Assembly: GCF_003666245.1 (NCBI RefSeq)
Contig: NZ_MJLZ01000031.1
Span: 1-50,790, forward strand
Source of the DNA: Brenneria alni
GTDB lineage: Bacteria; Pseudomonadota; Gammaproteobacteria; Enterobacterales; Enterobacteriaceae
Reading direction: 5' to 3'
Length of the DNA stretch: 50,790 bases
In this document: positions 39,182 to 50,646 of the stretch, piece by piece
How positions within the stretch are numbered: position 1 is the first letter of the stretch
Layout of the letters: every line of letters begins with the position of its first letter
The notes under the pieces: generated by a model
Seen by the model: only the letters and a program-made list of their open reading frames with translations
Database searches by the model: none
What the model was told of the DNA's origin: nothing
Made by a program: the position numbers and the translations under genes

Positions 39182-40066
39182 CTATTGCTGGTCCGATCCT
39201 GATAGGTCGTCTTGCTCTTGGCCTAATAGCGCCAATTCCAACAATGCATAGCGGTGCTCAACAAAATTATGAACATTGTTAGCAACCGTCAGCTTGAACA
39301 GCGCCAAAGCGGTGTTCTTGTCCCCCAGACTTAGGTAGTGCTTACCTAAATAGAAGTCAGTTTCACTGAGATGCTCAGCGAGCGAAGTGTTATCCGTAGC
39401 TTCTTCCTGCAAACGTGTCATCAGCATTTTTTCGCTGATGGCATCCAGGTAGAATTCGACAATATTCCATCCCCACGGCCCTTTCTGCGCCCCGTCATAG
39501 CGTTTCTGCAACGCTACTCTGGCCGTCTCCGGATTGATTTCTCGCTCCACGAGATACAGCCACAACGAACGGAAAGGATCATTTGGATCGTCTCGATAAA
39601 ACGCCAGCAGATCATCCTGCGCTAACAGGTAGCGACCGCCATAGTACAAAGCGATACCCCGGTTTAAACGCGCGTAATTGTAAGTTGGATCAAGCTCTAG
39701 TACAGAATCAAACGCTTCATAGGCAGCATCAAAATTGCCTGCCTGCGTTAAGTAAATACCCAGATAGTTAAAAACCTCTGGTATATCAGGGCGGATCGCC
39801 AACGCTTGTGAAAAATCATTCCGCGCTAATGCTCTCAACCCTAAGCTATCATACAGCACTCCGCGCTCATATAATAGCTGTGCTCGCTCATCATCGGTTA
39901 ATGCCCGGCTTGCAAGGATTTGTTCCATGCGCGCCAGAATAACTTCCTGCTGCAAAGCAGGCTGTAGCGGAATGGCCAATACTGCGTCTTTACGCCAGTC
40001 GGTGTTGCTGCATCCTGCCAGCATAAGTGCTGTTGCAACATAACACCAGCGCAAGAAAGGCTTCAT
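39182..40066 (-). CDS. nlpI: NlpI, outer-membrane TPR lipoprotein
   Basis: This 294-residue lipoprotein has a signal peptide with lipobox LAGC (lipidated Cys19) and tetratricopeptide repeats, for example [28 protein letters not shown] and [21 protein letters not shown]. NlpI is an adaptor in the outer membrane that delivers MepS to the protease Prc and organises peptidoglycan hydrolases. The length equals E. coli NlpI. It lies between pnp and deaD as usual. Confidence 0.97.
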   Translation of the reverse strand: MKPFLRWCYVATALMLAGCSNTDWRKDAVLAIPLQPALQQEVILARMEQILASRALTDDERAQLLYERGVLYDSLGLRALARNDFSQALAIRPDIPEVFNYLGIYLTQAGNFDAAYEAFDSVLELDPTYNYARLNRGIALYYGGRYLLAQDDLLAFYRDDPNDPFRSLWLYLVEREINPETARVALQKRYDGAQKGPWGWNIVEFYLDAISEKMLMTRLQEEATDNTSLAEHLSETDFYLGKHYLSLGDKNTALALFKLTVANNVHNFVEHRYALLELALLGQEQDDLSGSDQQ

Positions 40067-40147
40067 TTCCCACTCCCGAAGACAAACATTGGATGAACAT
40101 CCTGTCCCGGTCTGCTCAACATAAGGGTGTCCGTTCCTTATGATACA

Positions 40148-40170
40148 AGCTCCTTACATTGTAAGGAGCT
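40148..40170 (-). terminator. hairpin between pnp and nlpI
   Basis: AGCTCCTTAC and GTAAGGAGCT form a perfect 10-base-pair stem with a 3-base loop, 18 bases past the pnp stop. The following T tract is poor, so read-through into nlpI is likely; it may protect the pnp 3' end. Confidence 0.6.
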
Positions 40171-40188
40171 GAACGACTGTTTTAACAG

Positions 40189-42312
40189 TTATTCTTCCTC
40201 AGAAGACGGTATCGCTGCTTCCTGAGGTTGAGCATTTGCTTCTTTAATGCTTAAACGTACGCGTCCCTGGCGATCAACTTCCAGTACCTTAACCGGAACT
40301 TCCTGACCCATTTGCAGATAGTCAGTCACTTTCTCAACGCGTTTGTCTGCAATCTGAGAAATATGTACCAAACCTTCCTTACCACCACCGATGGCAACGA
40401 AAGCACCAAAGTCAACGATACGCGTCACTTTGCCCTGATAAACGCGGCCCACTTCAATTTCAGCCGTAATTTCTTCGATACGACGAATCGCGTGTTTGGC
40501 TTTTTCACCATCCGTTGAGGCAATCTTCACCGTACCATCGTCTTCAATTTCGATGGTCGTACCGGTTTCTTCAGTCAGCGCACGGATAACCGAACCACCT
40601 TTACCAATAACATCCTTGATCTTGTCAGTGCTGATCTTGATGGTATGGATACGCGGTGCAAATTCAGAGATATCACCACGTGGCGTGCTGATTGCCTGTT
40701 CCATCACACCCAGAATATGCAGACGGGCACCTTTCGCCTGATTCAAAGCAACCTGCATGATTTCGCGGGTAATACCCTCGATTTTGATATCCATCTGCAA
40801 CGCAGTGATACCTTCACGGCTACCGGCCACTTTAAAGTCCATATCGCCCAGATGATCTTCATCACCCAGAATATCGGACAGCACGACAAAGTTTTCGCCT
40901 TCTTTTACCAGCCCCATCGCAATACCCGCGACGGCCGCTTTAATCGGTACACCCGCATCCATCAGTGCCAGAGACGCACCGCAGACAGACGCCATGGAAG
41001 AAGAACCATTGGATTCAGTAATCTCAGAAACCACACGCACGGTGTACGGAAATACGTTTGCTTTAGGCATAACAGCCAGAACGCCACGTTTCGCCAAACG
41101 GCCATGACCAATTTCACGACGCTTCGGTGAACCAACCATGCCGGTTTCGCCAACAGAGTACGGAGGGAAGTTGTAGTGCAACAGGAAGCGATCGGTACGT
41201 TCACCGGTCAGTTCATCAATCGTCTGCGCATCACGCTCAGTACCCAACGTTGCGGTAACCAGCGCCTGAGTCTCACCACGGGTGAACAGAGCAGAACCGT
41301 GAGTCCTCGGCAATACGCCGGTACGCACATCCAGACCGCGGATCATGTCTTTTTCACGACCGTCGATACGCGGCTCACCGCGCAGCACGCGGCTACGAAC
41401 CACATTTTTCTCTACGCTGCCCAGAATTTCCTGGATTTCGCCAGCGTTCAGCGTTTCATCTTCCGCTAATAAGGCCGCTTCAACCTCAGCTTTGATGGCA
41501 TCAACCTGCGCGTAACGTTCCTGTTTCTCAGTGATACGATACGCGTCGCCCAGGCGAGCTTCAGACAGCGCTGCTACACGTTGTTGCAAAGAGATGTTAA
41601 TTTCCGGCGCGTGCCATTCCCACTTGGGTTTACCGGCTTCGGCAACCAGCGCGTTGATGTTTTCAATGACAACCTGCTGTTGCTCGTGACCGAACACCAC
41701 AGCGCCTAGCATCTGATCTTCACTTAACAGATCCGCTTCGGATTCAACCATCAGCACGGCGCCCTCCGTACCCGCAACCACCAGATCCAAACGACTCTCT
41801 TTCAGTTCGTCAGTAGTCGGATTAAGCACATATTGATCGTTCAGGTAACCAACGCGCGCAGCGCCGATCGGGCCACCGAACGGAATGCCGGACAGGCTCA
41901 ACGCAGCAGAGGCGCCGATCATGGCCACAATATCAGGGTTTACCTGCGGGTTAACGGAAACTACGGTCGCAATAACCTGAACTTCATTCAGGAAGCCTTC
42001 CGGGAACAACGGACGAATCGGGCGGTCAATAAGACGGGAAATCAGCGTTTCGCCTTCGCTCGGACGGCCTTCACGACGGAAAAAACCGCCTGGAAAACGA
42101 CCGGCAGCGTAGGTACGCTCCTGATAGTTAACGGTCAGCGGGAAAAAGCCCTGACCCGGTTTGGCGTGTTTAGCACCAACAACGGTAACAAAAACAGCGG
42201 TATCATCCATGCTTACCATTACAGCGGCGGTAGCCTGGCGAGCCATCATACCGGTTTCTAACGTGACGGTATGTTGACCATATTGAAACTTACGAACGAT
42301 CGGATTCAGCAA
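40189..42312 (-). CDS. pnp: Polyribonucleotide nucleotidyltransferase (TTG start)
   Basis: This 707-residue exoribonuclease (PNPase) degrades RNA phosphorolytically and is part of the degradosome. Two RNase PH domains, a KH domain ([20 protein letters not shown]) and a C-terminal S1 domain ([19 protein letters not shown]) are present. The start is TTG 42312 with AGGATATT before it, giving [10 protein letters not shown] as in E. coli. The C-terminal tail is shorter than E. coli (711). The leader between rpsO and pnp, where RNase III autoregulation acts in E. coli, is 252 bases and contains the rpsO terminator. Confidence 0.97.
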   Translation of the reverse strand: MLNPIVRKFQYGQHTVTLETGMMARQATAAVMVSMDDTAVFVTVVGAKHAKPGQGFFPLTVNYQERTYAAGRFPGGFFRREGRPSEGETLISRLIDRPIRPLFPEGFLNEVQVIATVVSVNPQVNPDIVAMIGASAALSLSGIPFGGPIGAARVGYLNDQYVLNPTTDELKESRLDLVVAGTEGAVLMVESEADLLSEDQMLGAVVFGHEQQQVVIENINALVAEAGKPKWEWHAPEINISLQQRVAALSEARLGDAYRITEKQERYAQVDAIKAEVEAALLAEDETLNAGEIQEILGSVEKNVVRSRVLRGEPRIDGREKDMIRGLDVRTGVLPRTHGSALFTRGETQALVTATLGTERDAQTIDELTGERTDRFLLHYNFPPYSVGETGMVGSPKRREIGHGRLAKRGVLAVMPKANVFPYTVRVVSEITESNGSSSMASVCGASLALMDAGVPIKAAVAGIAMGLVKEGENFVVLSDILGDEDHLGDMDFKVAGSREGITALQMDIKIEGITREIMQVALNQAKGARLHILGVMEQAISTPRGDISEFAPRIHTIKISTDKIKDVIGKGGSVIRALTEETGTTIEIEDDGTVKIASTDGEKAKHAIRRIEEITAEIEVGRVYQGKVTRIVDFGAFVAIGGGKEGLVHISQIADKRVEKVTDYLQMGQEVPVKVLEVDRQGRVRLSIKEANAQPQEAAIPSSEEE

Positions 42313-42520
42313 AATAATATCCTTAGCTGGGGCGCATCACACTTATTCTGAGTAGGCGCGCCGGTGAACTCCCGATCTTTACACTACATCCTCACGACTA
42401 ATGACAACCTTTACCCTGCTCATGCAGATAAAGCCTCTCATTAGCCGCGCGAACCTCTGTAATGAAAGATCATAATTAAAACAACAATACATTACTCTGT
42501 CTTGCAGCCGCTTCCTAGAA

Positions 42521-42546
42521 GAAAGGGGCCAAAAGAGGCCCCTTTC
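42521..42546 (-). terminator. rpsO terminator
   Basis: GAAAGGGGCC and GGCCCCTTTC form a 10-base-pair stem with a 6-base loop, 19 bases past the rpsO stop, followed on the minus strand by TTCTTCTAG. This is the expected leaky terminator between rpsO and pnp. Confidence 0.8.
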
Positions 42547-42564
42547 TACTGAAACTCAGAAGAC

Positions 42565-43900
<1,336 letters not shown>

Positions 43901-43901
<1 letters not shown>

Positions 43902-44299
43902 TAATCCTCCTGATCTTCGCCCGTTGCAGAACGACGTTCAGCATCATGTCTGACAACGTTAGTGACCAGATTGGACATTCTCATCCCTTCAACCAGTGAA
44001 TTGTCGTAGGAAAACGTCAATTCAGGAACGACACGCAGACGCATCGCTTTCCCTAGCAACACACGGATAAAACCAGAGGCATCCTGCAATGCTTTAATCG
44101 CCGTCTTCACCTGCTCCGGTTCGTTATCGTTCAGAAATGTAACAAAAACTTTGGCGTAAGCCAGATCGCGCGAAACTTCAACACCGGATACGGTAGCCAT
44201 ACCGATGCGCGGATCTTTCACTTCTCGTTGAATAATAATGGCGATTTCTTTTTGCATTTCCTGCGCCACGCGCTGGGTGCGGCTGAATTCTTTTGCCAT
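43901..44299 (-). CDS. rbfA: 30S ribosome-binding factor RbfA
   Basis: This 132-residue KH-like fold protein promotes late 30S maturation and growth in the cold. Conserved segments are [33 protein letters not shown] and [21 protein letters not shown] 44299 fits the family. It lies between infB and truB. A terminator-like hairpin at 44322-44340 precedes it, so its expression may be attenuated relative to infB. Confidence 0.97.
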
Positions 44300-44321
44300 G
44301 TTGAATCCTCAAGTAAAAATC

Positions 44322-44340
44322 GGGGGGCACAAGGCCCCCC
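44322..44340 (-). terminator. terminator-like hairpin between infB and rbfA
   Basis: On the minus strand GGGGGGC and GCCCCCC pair in a 7-base-pair stem with a 5-base loop, followed by GATTTTTACTT, 34 bases past the infB stop. It fits an intrinsic terminator that would need partial read-through for rbfA-truB expression. Confidence 0.6.
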
Positions 44341-44373
44341 TATGAATAACTTATCGCATCGCTTAATGCCGAC

Positions 44374-47082
44374 TTAAGCGATCGTGCGTTTGATCTCAAT
44401 CGTTTCAAAGACTTCGATCATATCGCCAGCACGAACGTCGTTGTAGTTCTTAACGCCGATACCACATTCCATACCGTTACGGACTTCGTTGACATCATCT
44501 TTAAAGCGACGCAGGGATTCGAGTTCGCCTTCGTAAATGACCACGTTTTCACGCAGTACGCGAATCTTGTTATGACGTTTGACCATACCTTCCGTTACCA
44601 TACAGCCGGCAATCGCACCGAATTTCGGTGATTTAAACACGTCGCGAACTTCCGCCAGACCGATGATCTCTTGCTTGTATTCCGGCGCCAGCATACCGCT
44701 CATGGCCTGTTTGACTTCATCAATCAGATCATAGATGACTGAATAGTAGCGCAGATCCAGGCTTTCCGATTCAACGATACGGCGGGCAGAGGCATCAGCA
44801 CGCACGTTAAAACCAAGAATAATCGCATTCGATGCGGCTGCCAGCGTGGCATCCGTTTCTGTGATGCCGCCCACACCGGAACCGACAATTTTCACTTTCA
44901 CTTCGTCGGTAGACAGCTTTTGCAGCGAATCAGAAATGGCTTCACAAGACCCCTGAACGTCAGACTTGAGCACAATATTCAGTTCGGAAACTTCACCTTC
45001 CGTCATGTTAGCAAACATGTTTTCCAGTTTAGATTTCTGCTGGCGAGCCAGCTTAACCTCACGGAATTTACCCTGACGATACAACGCCACTTCACGGGCT
45101 TTCTTCTCGTCACGCACCACGGTCGCTTCATCACCCGCTGCCGGCACGCCGGACAGGCCGAGAATTTCCACCGGGATCGATGGGCCGGCTTCTGTAATTT
45201 CACGACCCAGTTCGTCACGCATCGCACGCACACGACCGTATTCAAAACCACACAGGACGATATCGCCTTTGTTCAGCGTACCTTCACGCACCAGTACGGT
45301 TGCGACAGGGCCGCGACCTTTATCCAGGAAGGATTCGATCACCACACCACTGGCCATACCGCTGCGAATGGCTTTTAGCTCCAGAACTTCAGCCTGGAGC
45401 AAAATCGCATCCAGCAGTTCATCAATCCCCGTACCGGCTTTGGCAGAGACATGAACAAACTGAGATTCACCGCCCCACTCTTCCGGCATAATACCGTACT
45501 GAGACAGTTCGGTTTTCACCCGATCAGGATCGGCTTCTGGTTTATCAATTTTGTTTACTGCGACAACAACCGGCACCTGAGCCGCTTTGGCATGTTGGAT
45601 AGCTTCGATGGTCTGGGGCATCACGCCATCGTCCGCGGCAACAACCAGTACCACGATATCTGTTGCCTGAGCGCCTCGGGCACGCATTGCGGTGAATGCG
45701 GCGTGTCCAGGAGTATCCAGGAAGGTGATCATACCGTTGTCTGTTTCAACATGGTAAGCACCGATATGCTGAGTAATACCACCGGCCTCGCCAGCGGCGA
45801 CTTTGGTTGAACGGATATAGTCCAACAGTGACGTTTTACCGTGGTCAACGTGGCCCATGATAGTAACAACTGGCGCACGTGATTCAGCAGCAGCACCGGT
45901 ATCACGGTCGCTCATTACCGCTTCTTCAAGTTCATTCTCACGACGCAGAATGACTTTATGGCCCATTTCTTCAGCTACCAGTTGCGCCGTCTCCTGGTCT
46001 ATGACCTGGTTAATCGTCGCCATAGCGCCCAGCTTCATCATTGCCTTAATAACCTGAGAGCCTTTCACCGCCATCCTGTTGGCTAATTCGGCAACGGTAA
46101 CCGTCTCTCCAATCACCACATCACGGTTAACCACCTGAGCAGGTTTATTGAAACTCTGCTGCAAGGTGCTTGGTTTCCGCTTGCCTTTTCCACCACGGGT
46201 AACGGCGCGAGCCTCTTCACGATCAGCTTTGGACTCAGACAGGCGATTACCTTTCTTCTGCTTAGTCACTTTACCGGCACGGCTGCGGCTACGGCGCTCA
46301 CCCTCAACCTGACGGTCACTTTCATCTTCCGCTTCGCGGGCATGATGAGACGTAGTCACATGATAATCTGCGGCCTCTTCAGGCTTGGCGCTTTCCGCTT
46401 CCCAACGCCCGGCATTCTCTTCAGCCATACGGCGAGCCTCTTCAGCAATACGCCGGGCTTCTTCCTCTACCTTAAGGCGGGCGGCTTCTTCAGCTTTACG
46501 CTTCAATTCAGCGGCTTCAGCTTCACGCTTCGCTTTTTCAGCCTGAGCAGGCTTGGTCGTACTCTCGTTTTGTTGGTTGATCACTTTTTCTTTTTCCGCT
46601 ACGTCACGTTTAGCTTTTTCAGCGGCCTCACGTTTGGCTTGCTCTTCGGCAGCACGTTTAGCTTTCTCAGCAGTTTCACGCTTGGCTTTCTCTTCAGCTT
46701 CGCGTTTGGCTTGCTCTTCAGCAGCACGTTGTGCCTGTTCTTCCGCTTCACGCCGTGCCAGCTCTTCCTCTTCTGCCTGCTGGGCATCCATAGGATCGCG
46801 TTTTACATAAGTGCGTTTCTTGCGGACTTCAATCTGCACTGACTTACTCTTGCCGCCAGTGCTTGGAATATTCAATGTGCTGCGCGTTTTACGTTGCAGC
46901 GTCAGTTTACCTGGCGCACTTCCGCGTTCGCGGTTTAGGTGCGTCAATAATGTTTCTTTTTCATGCTGAGTCACAGAATCCGATGCGGACTTGGTAATTC
47001 CCGCATCAGCAAACTGCTGTATCAGGCGGTCAACCGAAGTCTGAATCTCTGTGGCCAGCGATTTTACGGTTACATCTGTCAT
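44374..47082 (-). CDS. infB: Translation initiation factor IF-2
   Basis: This 902-residue GTPase brings initiator tRNA to the 30S subunit. Domain order: N-terminal IF2_N at residues 1-55; a highly charged Ala/Glu/Lys/Arg coiled-coil of near-repeats ([16 protein letters not shown]) at about 100-235; a second IF2_N-like segment near 320-380; then the G domain with GHVDHGKTS at 410-418, DTPGH at 456-460 and NKID at 510-513; and the beta-barrel and C-terminal tRNA-binding domains. It is 12 residues longer than E. coli IF-2 (890), with the difference probably in the repeat region. Internal starts for the shorter IF-2 forms are possible but not resolved. AGGAAAGGA precedes ATG 47082. Confidence 0.97.
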   Translation of the reverse strand: MTDVTVKSLATEIQTSVDRLIQQFADAGITKSASDSVTQHEKETLLTHLNRERGSAPGKLTLQRKTRSTLNIPSTGGKSKSVQIEVRKKRTYVKRDPMDAQQAEEEELARREAEEQAQRAAEEQAKREAEEKAKRETAEKAKRAAEEQAKREAAEKAKRDVAEKEKVINQQNESTTKPAQAEKAKREAEAAELKRKAEEAARLKVEEEARRIAEEARRMAEENAGRWEAESAKPEEAADYHVTTSHHAREAEDESDRQVEGERRSRSRAGKVTKQKKGNRLSESKADREEARAVTRGGKGKRKPSTLQQSFNKPAQVVNRDVVIGETVTVAELANRMAVKGSQVIKAMMKLGAMATINQVIDQETAQLVAEEMGHKVILRRENELEEAVMSDRDTGAAAESRAPVVTIMGHVDHGKTSLLDYIRSTKVAAGEAGGITQHIGAYHVETDNGMITFLDTPGHAAFTAMRARGAQATDIVVLVVAADDGVMPQTIEAIQHAKAAQVPVVVAVNKIDKPEADPDRVKTELSQYGIMPEEWGGESQFVHVSAKAGTGIDELLDAILLQAEVLELKAIRSGMASGVVIESFLDKGRGPVATVLVREGTLNKGDIVLCGFEYGRVRAMRDELGREITEAGPSIPVEILGLSGVPAAGDEATVVRDEKKAREVALYRQGKFREVKLARQQKSKLENMFANMTEGEVSELNIVLKSDVQGSCEAISDSLQKLSTDEVKVKIVGSGVGGITETDATLAAASNAIILGFNVRADASARRIVESESLDLRYYSVIYDLIDEVKQAMSGMLAPEYKQEIIGLAEVRDVFKSPKFGAIAGCMVTEGMVKRHNKIRVLRENVVIYEGELESLRRFKDDVNEVRNGMECGIGVKNYNDVRAGDMIEVFETIEIKRTIA

Positions 47083-47107
47083 GCTGTTCCTTTCCTGCTA
47101 CAGTTCG

Positions 47108-48619
47108 TTATTCGTTGTCGTCGCCAAACCAACAGATATTACGGGCAGCCATGATAAGCTCGCCAGCTTTTTCATCATTAAGCTCTTCAATATCCGTCAG
47201 GTCGTCAACGCCCTGCTCAGCAAGATCTTCCAGCGTACAAATACCGCGTGCCGCCAGCTTAAATGCCATATCACGCGACAAACCAGATAAACTGAGCAAA
47301 TCGTCTGCGGGTTGGCCATCACCGCGACTTTCCTCGTGTGCCAACGCCAGTGTGGTTAATGCGGCTTTAGCACGTTCACGCAATGCTTCGACGGTCTCTT
47401 CATCCAGACCTTCAATTGCCAGCAGTTCCTTGATCGGCACATATGCCAGTTCTTCAAGCGAAGAGAAACCTTCTTCCACCAGCACCGTGGCAAACTCTTC
47501 ATCAATATCAAGGTGCTTGGTAAAGACGTCAATTGCAGCATGTGCTTCAGCCTGGTGCTTGGCCTGAAGATCTTCCACGGTCATGACGTTCAGTTCCCAA
47601 CTATCGTCCGAACGATGCTGTTTTAGTAGTTGGGAAGCCAGACGCACGTTCTGGCCGTTACGGCCAATCGCCTGCGCCAGATTGCTGGACTCAACGGCGA
47701 TATCCATCGTGCAGGTATCTTCATCAACTACGATGGAAACAACATCAGCCGGTGCCATCGCATTGATAACAAACTGAGCGGGGTTATCGTCCCACAGGAT
47801 AATATCAATACGTTCACCACCAAGCTCACTGGATACCGCCTGTACTCGCGCACCGCGCATCCCTACACAAGCGCCAACCGGATCAATACGCTTGTCATTG
47901 GTTTTTACCGCAATTTTTGCGCGAGAGCCTGGATCGCGGGCGGCGGCCTTAATCTCAATGACTTCTTCACCAATTTCTGGCACTTCAATACGAAAGAGTT
48001 CAATCAGCATTTCCGGACGGGAACGGCTGACAAACAGTTGAGCACCACGGGCTTCAGGGCGAACTGCGTAAAGTACGCCACGGATGCGATCGCCAGGGCG
48101 GAAATTTTCACGCGGTAACATATCTTCACGGCCAATGACCGCTTCAGCGTTACTACCCAAATCCAAAGAGATGTTATCACGGCTAACTTTCTTCACGACA
48201 CCGGTAACAATCTCACCCTCTTGCTGGCGGAACTGATCAACCACCATTGCGCGTTCAGCTTCACGAACCTTCTGTACAATAACTTGCTTTGCTGTTTGTG
48301 TGGTAATACGGTCGAATGTCACAGACTCAATCTGATCTTCAACGTAATCACCTAAATTAAGAGAAGGATCTTCAAACTGTGCCGCATCCAGCGTAATTTC
48401 ACGCGTTGGTTGGGTTACTTCATTAACCACCAACCAGCGACGAAAAGTATCGAAATCACCTGTTTTACGATCAATACCGACGCGGACATCAATTTCCTGC
48501 TCGTATTTTTTCTTAGTTGCTGTCGCCAGCGCGGTTTCCAACGCCTCAAAAATCTTTTCACGCGGAACGGCTTTTTCGTTGGAAACTGCTTCAACAACAG
48601 CCAGAATCTCTTTATTCAT
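47108..48619 (-). CDS. nusA: Transcription elongation/termination factor NusA
   Basis: This 503-residue NusA binds RNA polymerase and RNA and controls pausing, termination and antitermination. An N-terminal polymerase-binding domain, an S1 domain ([21 protein letters not shown]), two KH domains ([14 protein letters not shown], then [15 protein letters not shown]) and two acidic repeats follow in order. It is eight residues longer than E. coli NusA (495): an in-frame insert reading LKQHRSDD sits directly after the second KH domain, before [11 protein letters not shown] 48619 is chosen for [12 protein letters not shown]. The gene is between rimP and infB as usual. Confidence 0.97.
   Translation of the reverse strand: MNKEILAVVEAVSNEKAVPREKIFEALETALATATKKKYEQEIDVRVGIDRKTGDFDTFRRWLVVNEVTQPTREITLDAAQFEDPSLNLGDYVEDQIESVTFDRITTQTAKQVIVQKVREAERAMVVDQFRQQEGEIVTGVVKKVSRDNISLDLGSNAEAVIGREDMLPRENFRPGDRIRGVLYAVRPEARGAQLFVSRSRPEMLIELFRIEVPEIGEEVIEIKAAARDPGSRAKIAVKTNDKRIDPVGACVGMRGARVQAVSSELGGERIDIILWDDNPAQFVINAMAPADVVSIVVDEDTCTMDIAVESSNLAQAIGRNGQNVRLASQLLKQHRSDDSWELNVMTVEDLQAKHQAEAHAAIDVFTKHLDIDEEFATVLVEEGFSSLEELAYVPIKELLAIEGLDEETVEALRERAKAALTTLALAHEESRGDGQPADDLLSLSGLSRDMAFKLAARGICTLEDLAEQGVDDLTDIEELNDEKAGELIMAARNICWFGDDNE
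47594..47636. repeat. nested inverted repeats within nusA insertion
   Basis: TTCCCAACTA (47594-47603) and TAGTTGGGAA (47627-47636) are perfect 10-base reverse complements. They flank the DNA that encodes the extra eight NusA residues. Inside lies a second small palindrome, ATCGT-CCGA-ACGAT (47603-47616). The whole is in frame. Confidence 0.6.
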
Positions 48620-48640
48620 CCTAGTTGCCTCATCCAAACT

Positions 48641-49093
48641 TTAAAAGTGGGGTACCAGGTTCGCTTTCTGGATGTTGCTCAGTGCGAACACTTCGTCTTT
48701 GCCTTCCACTGTTATGGTGATCATTTCGCCCTCGACGGCTTTAATAATCCCCAACCATTTACGGCGGTTCTGGACTGCCATACGCAGTACCACTGTCACC
48801 TCTTGACCGATGAAACGCGCATAATGCTCTACCGTGAACAAAGGACGCTCAAGTCCCGGAGACGATACTTCCAGGTTATAGGCAACAGTGATAGGATCTT
48901 CAACATCCAACACTGCACTGACCTGGTGGCTGACATCAGCACAATCATCAACAGTGATCCCATCTTCACTATCAATATAGATACGCAGCGTCGATTGGCG
49001 ACCCCGGATGAACTCAATACCGACCAATTCATAACCTAATGCTTCGACTGGTGCTGAAATCATCTCTGTTAATTTTTGCTCTAATGTGGACAA
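48641..49093 (-). CDS. rimP: Ribosome maturation factor RimP (TTG start)
   Basis: This 150-residue protein is RimP (YhbC), needed for 30S assembly. Segments [20 protein letters not shown] and [22 protein letters not shown] are nearly identical to E. coli. I placed the start at TTG 49093, preceded by GGGGGTGG, because it yields [11 protein letters not shown] and exactly the E. coli length. An in-frame GTG four codons upstream (49105) has no ribosome site. It lies between metY and nusA with two terminators before it. Confidence 0.93.
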   Translation of the reverse strand: MSTLEQKLTEMISAPVEALGYELVGIEFIRGRQSTLRIYIDSEDGITVDDCADVSHQVSAVLDVEDPITVAYNLEVSSPGLERPLFTVEHYARFIGQEVTVVLRMAVQNRRKWLGIIKAVEGEMITITVEGKDEVFALSNIQKANLVPHF

Positions 49094-49112
49094 GCCCACC
49101 CCCACAAGACAT

Positions 49113-49133
49113 AAAAAAAGGGCTTAATAGCCC
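49113..49133 (-). terminator. intrinsic terminator 2 downstream of metY
   Basis: On the minus strand GGGCT-ATTA-AGCCC is followed by seven T. It is the second of two tandem terminators between metY and rimP, so rimP-nusA expression must rely on read-through or processing. Confidence 0.75.
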
Positions 49134-49154
49134 AGTAATTCTGTTACCAAATAA

Positions 49155-49177
49155 CAAAAAACCCCGATATATCGGGG
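49155..49177 (-). terminator. intrinsic terminator 1 downstream of metY
   Basis: CCCCGATATATCGGGG is a perfect palindrome (49162-49177), followed on the minus strand by TTTTTTG. It is a strong intrinsic terminator placed about 140 bases past metY. Confidence 0.85.
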
Positions 49178-49314
49178 CTTTATGCAACTGGACCCTATTA
49201 CCGCTGAATAAAACGGTATAACTTTCGGTTAAGGATTCTTTCAAAAATGACTGTGAAAGCGATAGAGACTAACGGACAGTCTATTTGAAAAAAAACTCTA
49301 CCTGGAAAGTTAAG

Positions 49315-49391
<77 letters not shown>

Positions 49392-49407
49392 TCCGAAAAC
49401 GTGGCAA

Positions 49408-49436
49408 ATACTACGCTGACAACCGTAAAAATGCAA
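49408..49436 (-). promoter_or_regulatory. promoter of metY / nusA operon
   Basis: On the minus strand TTGCAT (49436-49431) and TAGTAT (49413-49408) are 17 bases apart, each four of six or better. They sit 17 bases before the tRNA 5' end, with a GC-rich discriminator between. Confidence 0.7.
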
Positions 49437-50031
49437 GTTATCTATAGGATTGGTACGAGGACCCGATTTGATGTTTTAACCCATCGAATGAATATCTAAA
49501 GGCATCCGTCAAACCTGTATGCAATCTACCCTTGTTTGAACCGATTAACCGGATGACGCCACAACTTACCTCGCACAATACGATGTAAAGGTCATGTCCC
49601 TCGGAGCCCAGCAAACGAGCGGGCGCATCATACCCATAGTACGGGAGAAAATCAAAACATTATCCTGCTCCAACGCGCTCGTCCCCGATGAGCGTCAAAC
49701 AAGGTAAGGTAAGGAATTGACCGGGCAGGACCGCTTTTCTTTGAAGATGCTTTCTTTATATAAGAAAAAGGGTGAAGCAAGGGCACGATCACTCACTCAA
49801 AAAAATCACTGTGCCGACAACCATTCGCAACCTGTACGTATTTTTTATGCATACGACCCTACGCCGGAAAATCCCTCAACGGATATCACACGGGTTCTCG
49901 CTGAACAGGGAAATGTACATCTCTGAATCATTTGCGACGCCGAGTCGCCATTGATAGAAAATAGCTGGTCTTCTGTTCTATTTCCCTGATGTTTGCACAT
50001 CAAAACCAACGGACAATGATAATATAAAATA
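49437..50031. other. gene-poor region between metY and the LuxR-type regulator
   Basis: I see no supported gene in these roughly 600 bases. Short open frames exist on both strands (for example 49717-49926) but have no clear ribosome site or protein-like composition. The DNA is mixed in base content, not uniformly AT-rich, and may hold decayed remnants or an unrecognised RNA. A small GATGT-TTGC-ACATC hairpin lies near 49990. Confidence 0.45.
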
Positions 50032-50646
50032 TTATCTGCGCTCTTCTTCTAATAAAACAATGGCTGCCTGTGTCCTGTTACGCACGTTCAATCGCCTGAA
50101 AATAGACTCCAAATGTGATTTCACCGTCCCTGCGCTGATGTTCAAGGTGCGACTGATTTGTTTATTAGATGCTCCTGAGGCAATCAGCTGTAAAATTTCA
50201 TGCTGCCTTTCACTCAGTTTCCCCTTAACACTATTGTCCATCCCCCACTTTTCATAGATCACGCCATCATCAGGCAGACAGACCATCCCCATGGATACAG
50301 TTCTTAATGCCTGTGCTATGGATTCAATCGGCGAGCTTTTTAAAATTACCCCCGCGACATGGTATTTCAAAAAAGAATTTAAAATATACTTATCTATATA
50401 ATCCACCATAATTATAACACTAACATCAATGCTTTCTTCATATAACCTGTCGAGAAACAAATAATTATCATTACGTTCCTTATCACAGCTAAATAAGATA
50501 AAATTCTTGTTCATCTCGTTGAGCATCGGCCATACTTCTTCTTTTTCCTTTACCCCAACGACATCCACACCAGACATAACATCCTTCAAGCCAGCCGATA
50601 AACCCTGAATAAAAACAGGTGATTTATCAATAATCACAATATTCAC
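50032..50646 (-). CDS. LuxR/NarL-type regulator with degenerate receiver domain
   Basis: This 204-residue protein has the NarL/FixJ layout: an N-terminal receiver-like domain (1-120) and a C-terminal LuxR helix-turn-helix (KLSERQHEILQLIASGASNK, then QISRTLNISAGTVKSHLESI, about 143-190). The receiver looks unable to take phosphate: the acidic pocket has only Asp7 (then Lys8), the phospho-acceptor position appears to be Ser53 (ILFSCDK), and the conserved Thr/Ser is replaced, although the Lys of VILKSS remains. I chose GTG 50646 (MNIVIIDKSP), with GGGGA upstream, because it gives a normal length. The gene is AT-rich compared with the neighbouring cluster. Its targets are unknown. Confidence 0.85.
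   Translation of the reverse strand: MNIVIIDKSPVFIQGLSAGLKDVMSGVDVVGVKEKEEVWPMLNEMNKNFILFSCDKERNDNYLFLDRLYEESIDVSVIIMVDYIDKYILNSFLKYHVAGVILKSSPIESIAQALRTVSMGMVCLPDDGVIYEKWGMDNSVKGKLSERQHEILQLIASGASNKQISRTLNISAGTVKSHLESIFRRLNVRNRTQAAIVLLEEERR

Noticed and set aside
42313-42520. Possible SraG-like small RNA in the rpsO-pnp region
   Set aside because: The position is right, but I could not recognise conserved SraG sequence or a clear promoter and terminator, so it is not called.
46380-46790. Repeated units that could be taken for a tandem DNA repeat or CRISPR
   Set aside because: They encode the degenerate [16 protein letters not shown] repeats of IF-2; units are not identical and there are no spacers.
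46342-46842. Hydrophobic plus-strand frame opposite infB
   Set aside because: It is the antisense reading of the Ala/Glu/Lys/Arg repeats of IF-2, which gives Phe/Leu/Ser-rich nonsense that mimics a membrane protein.
49717-49926. 69-residue frame in the gene-poor region
   Set aside because: No good ribosome site, no similarity recognised, and an unremarkable mixed composition; likely chance.
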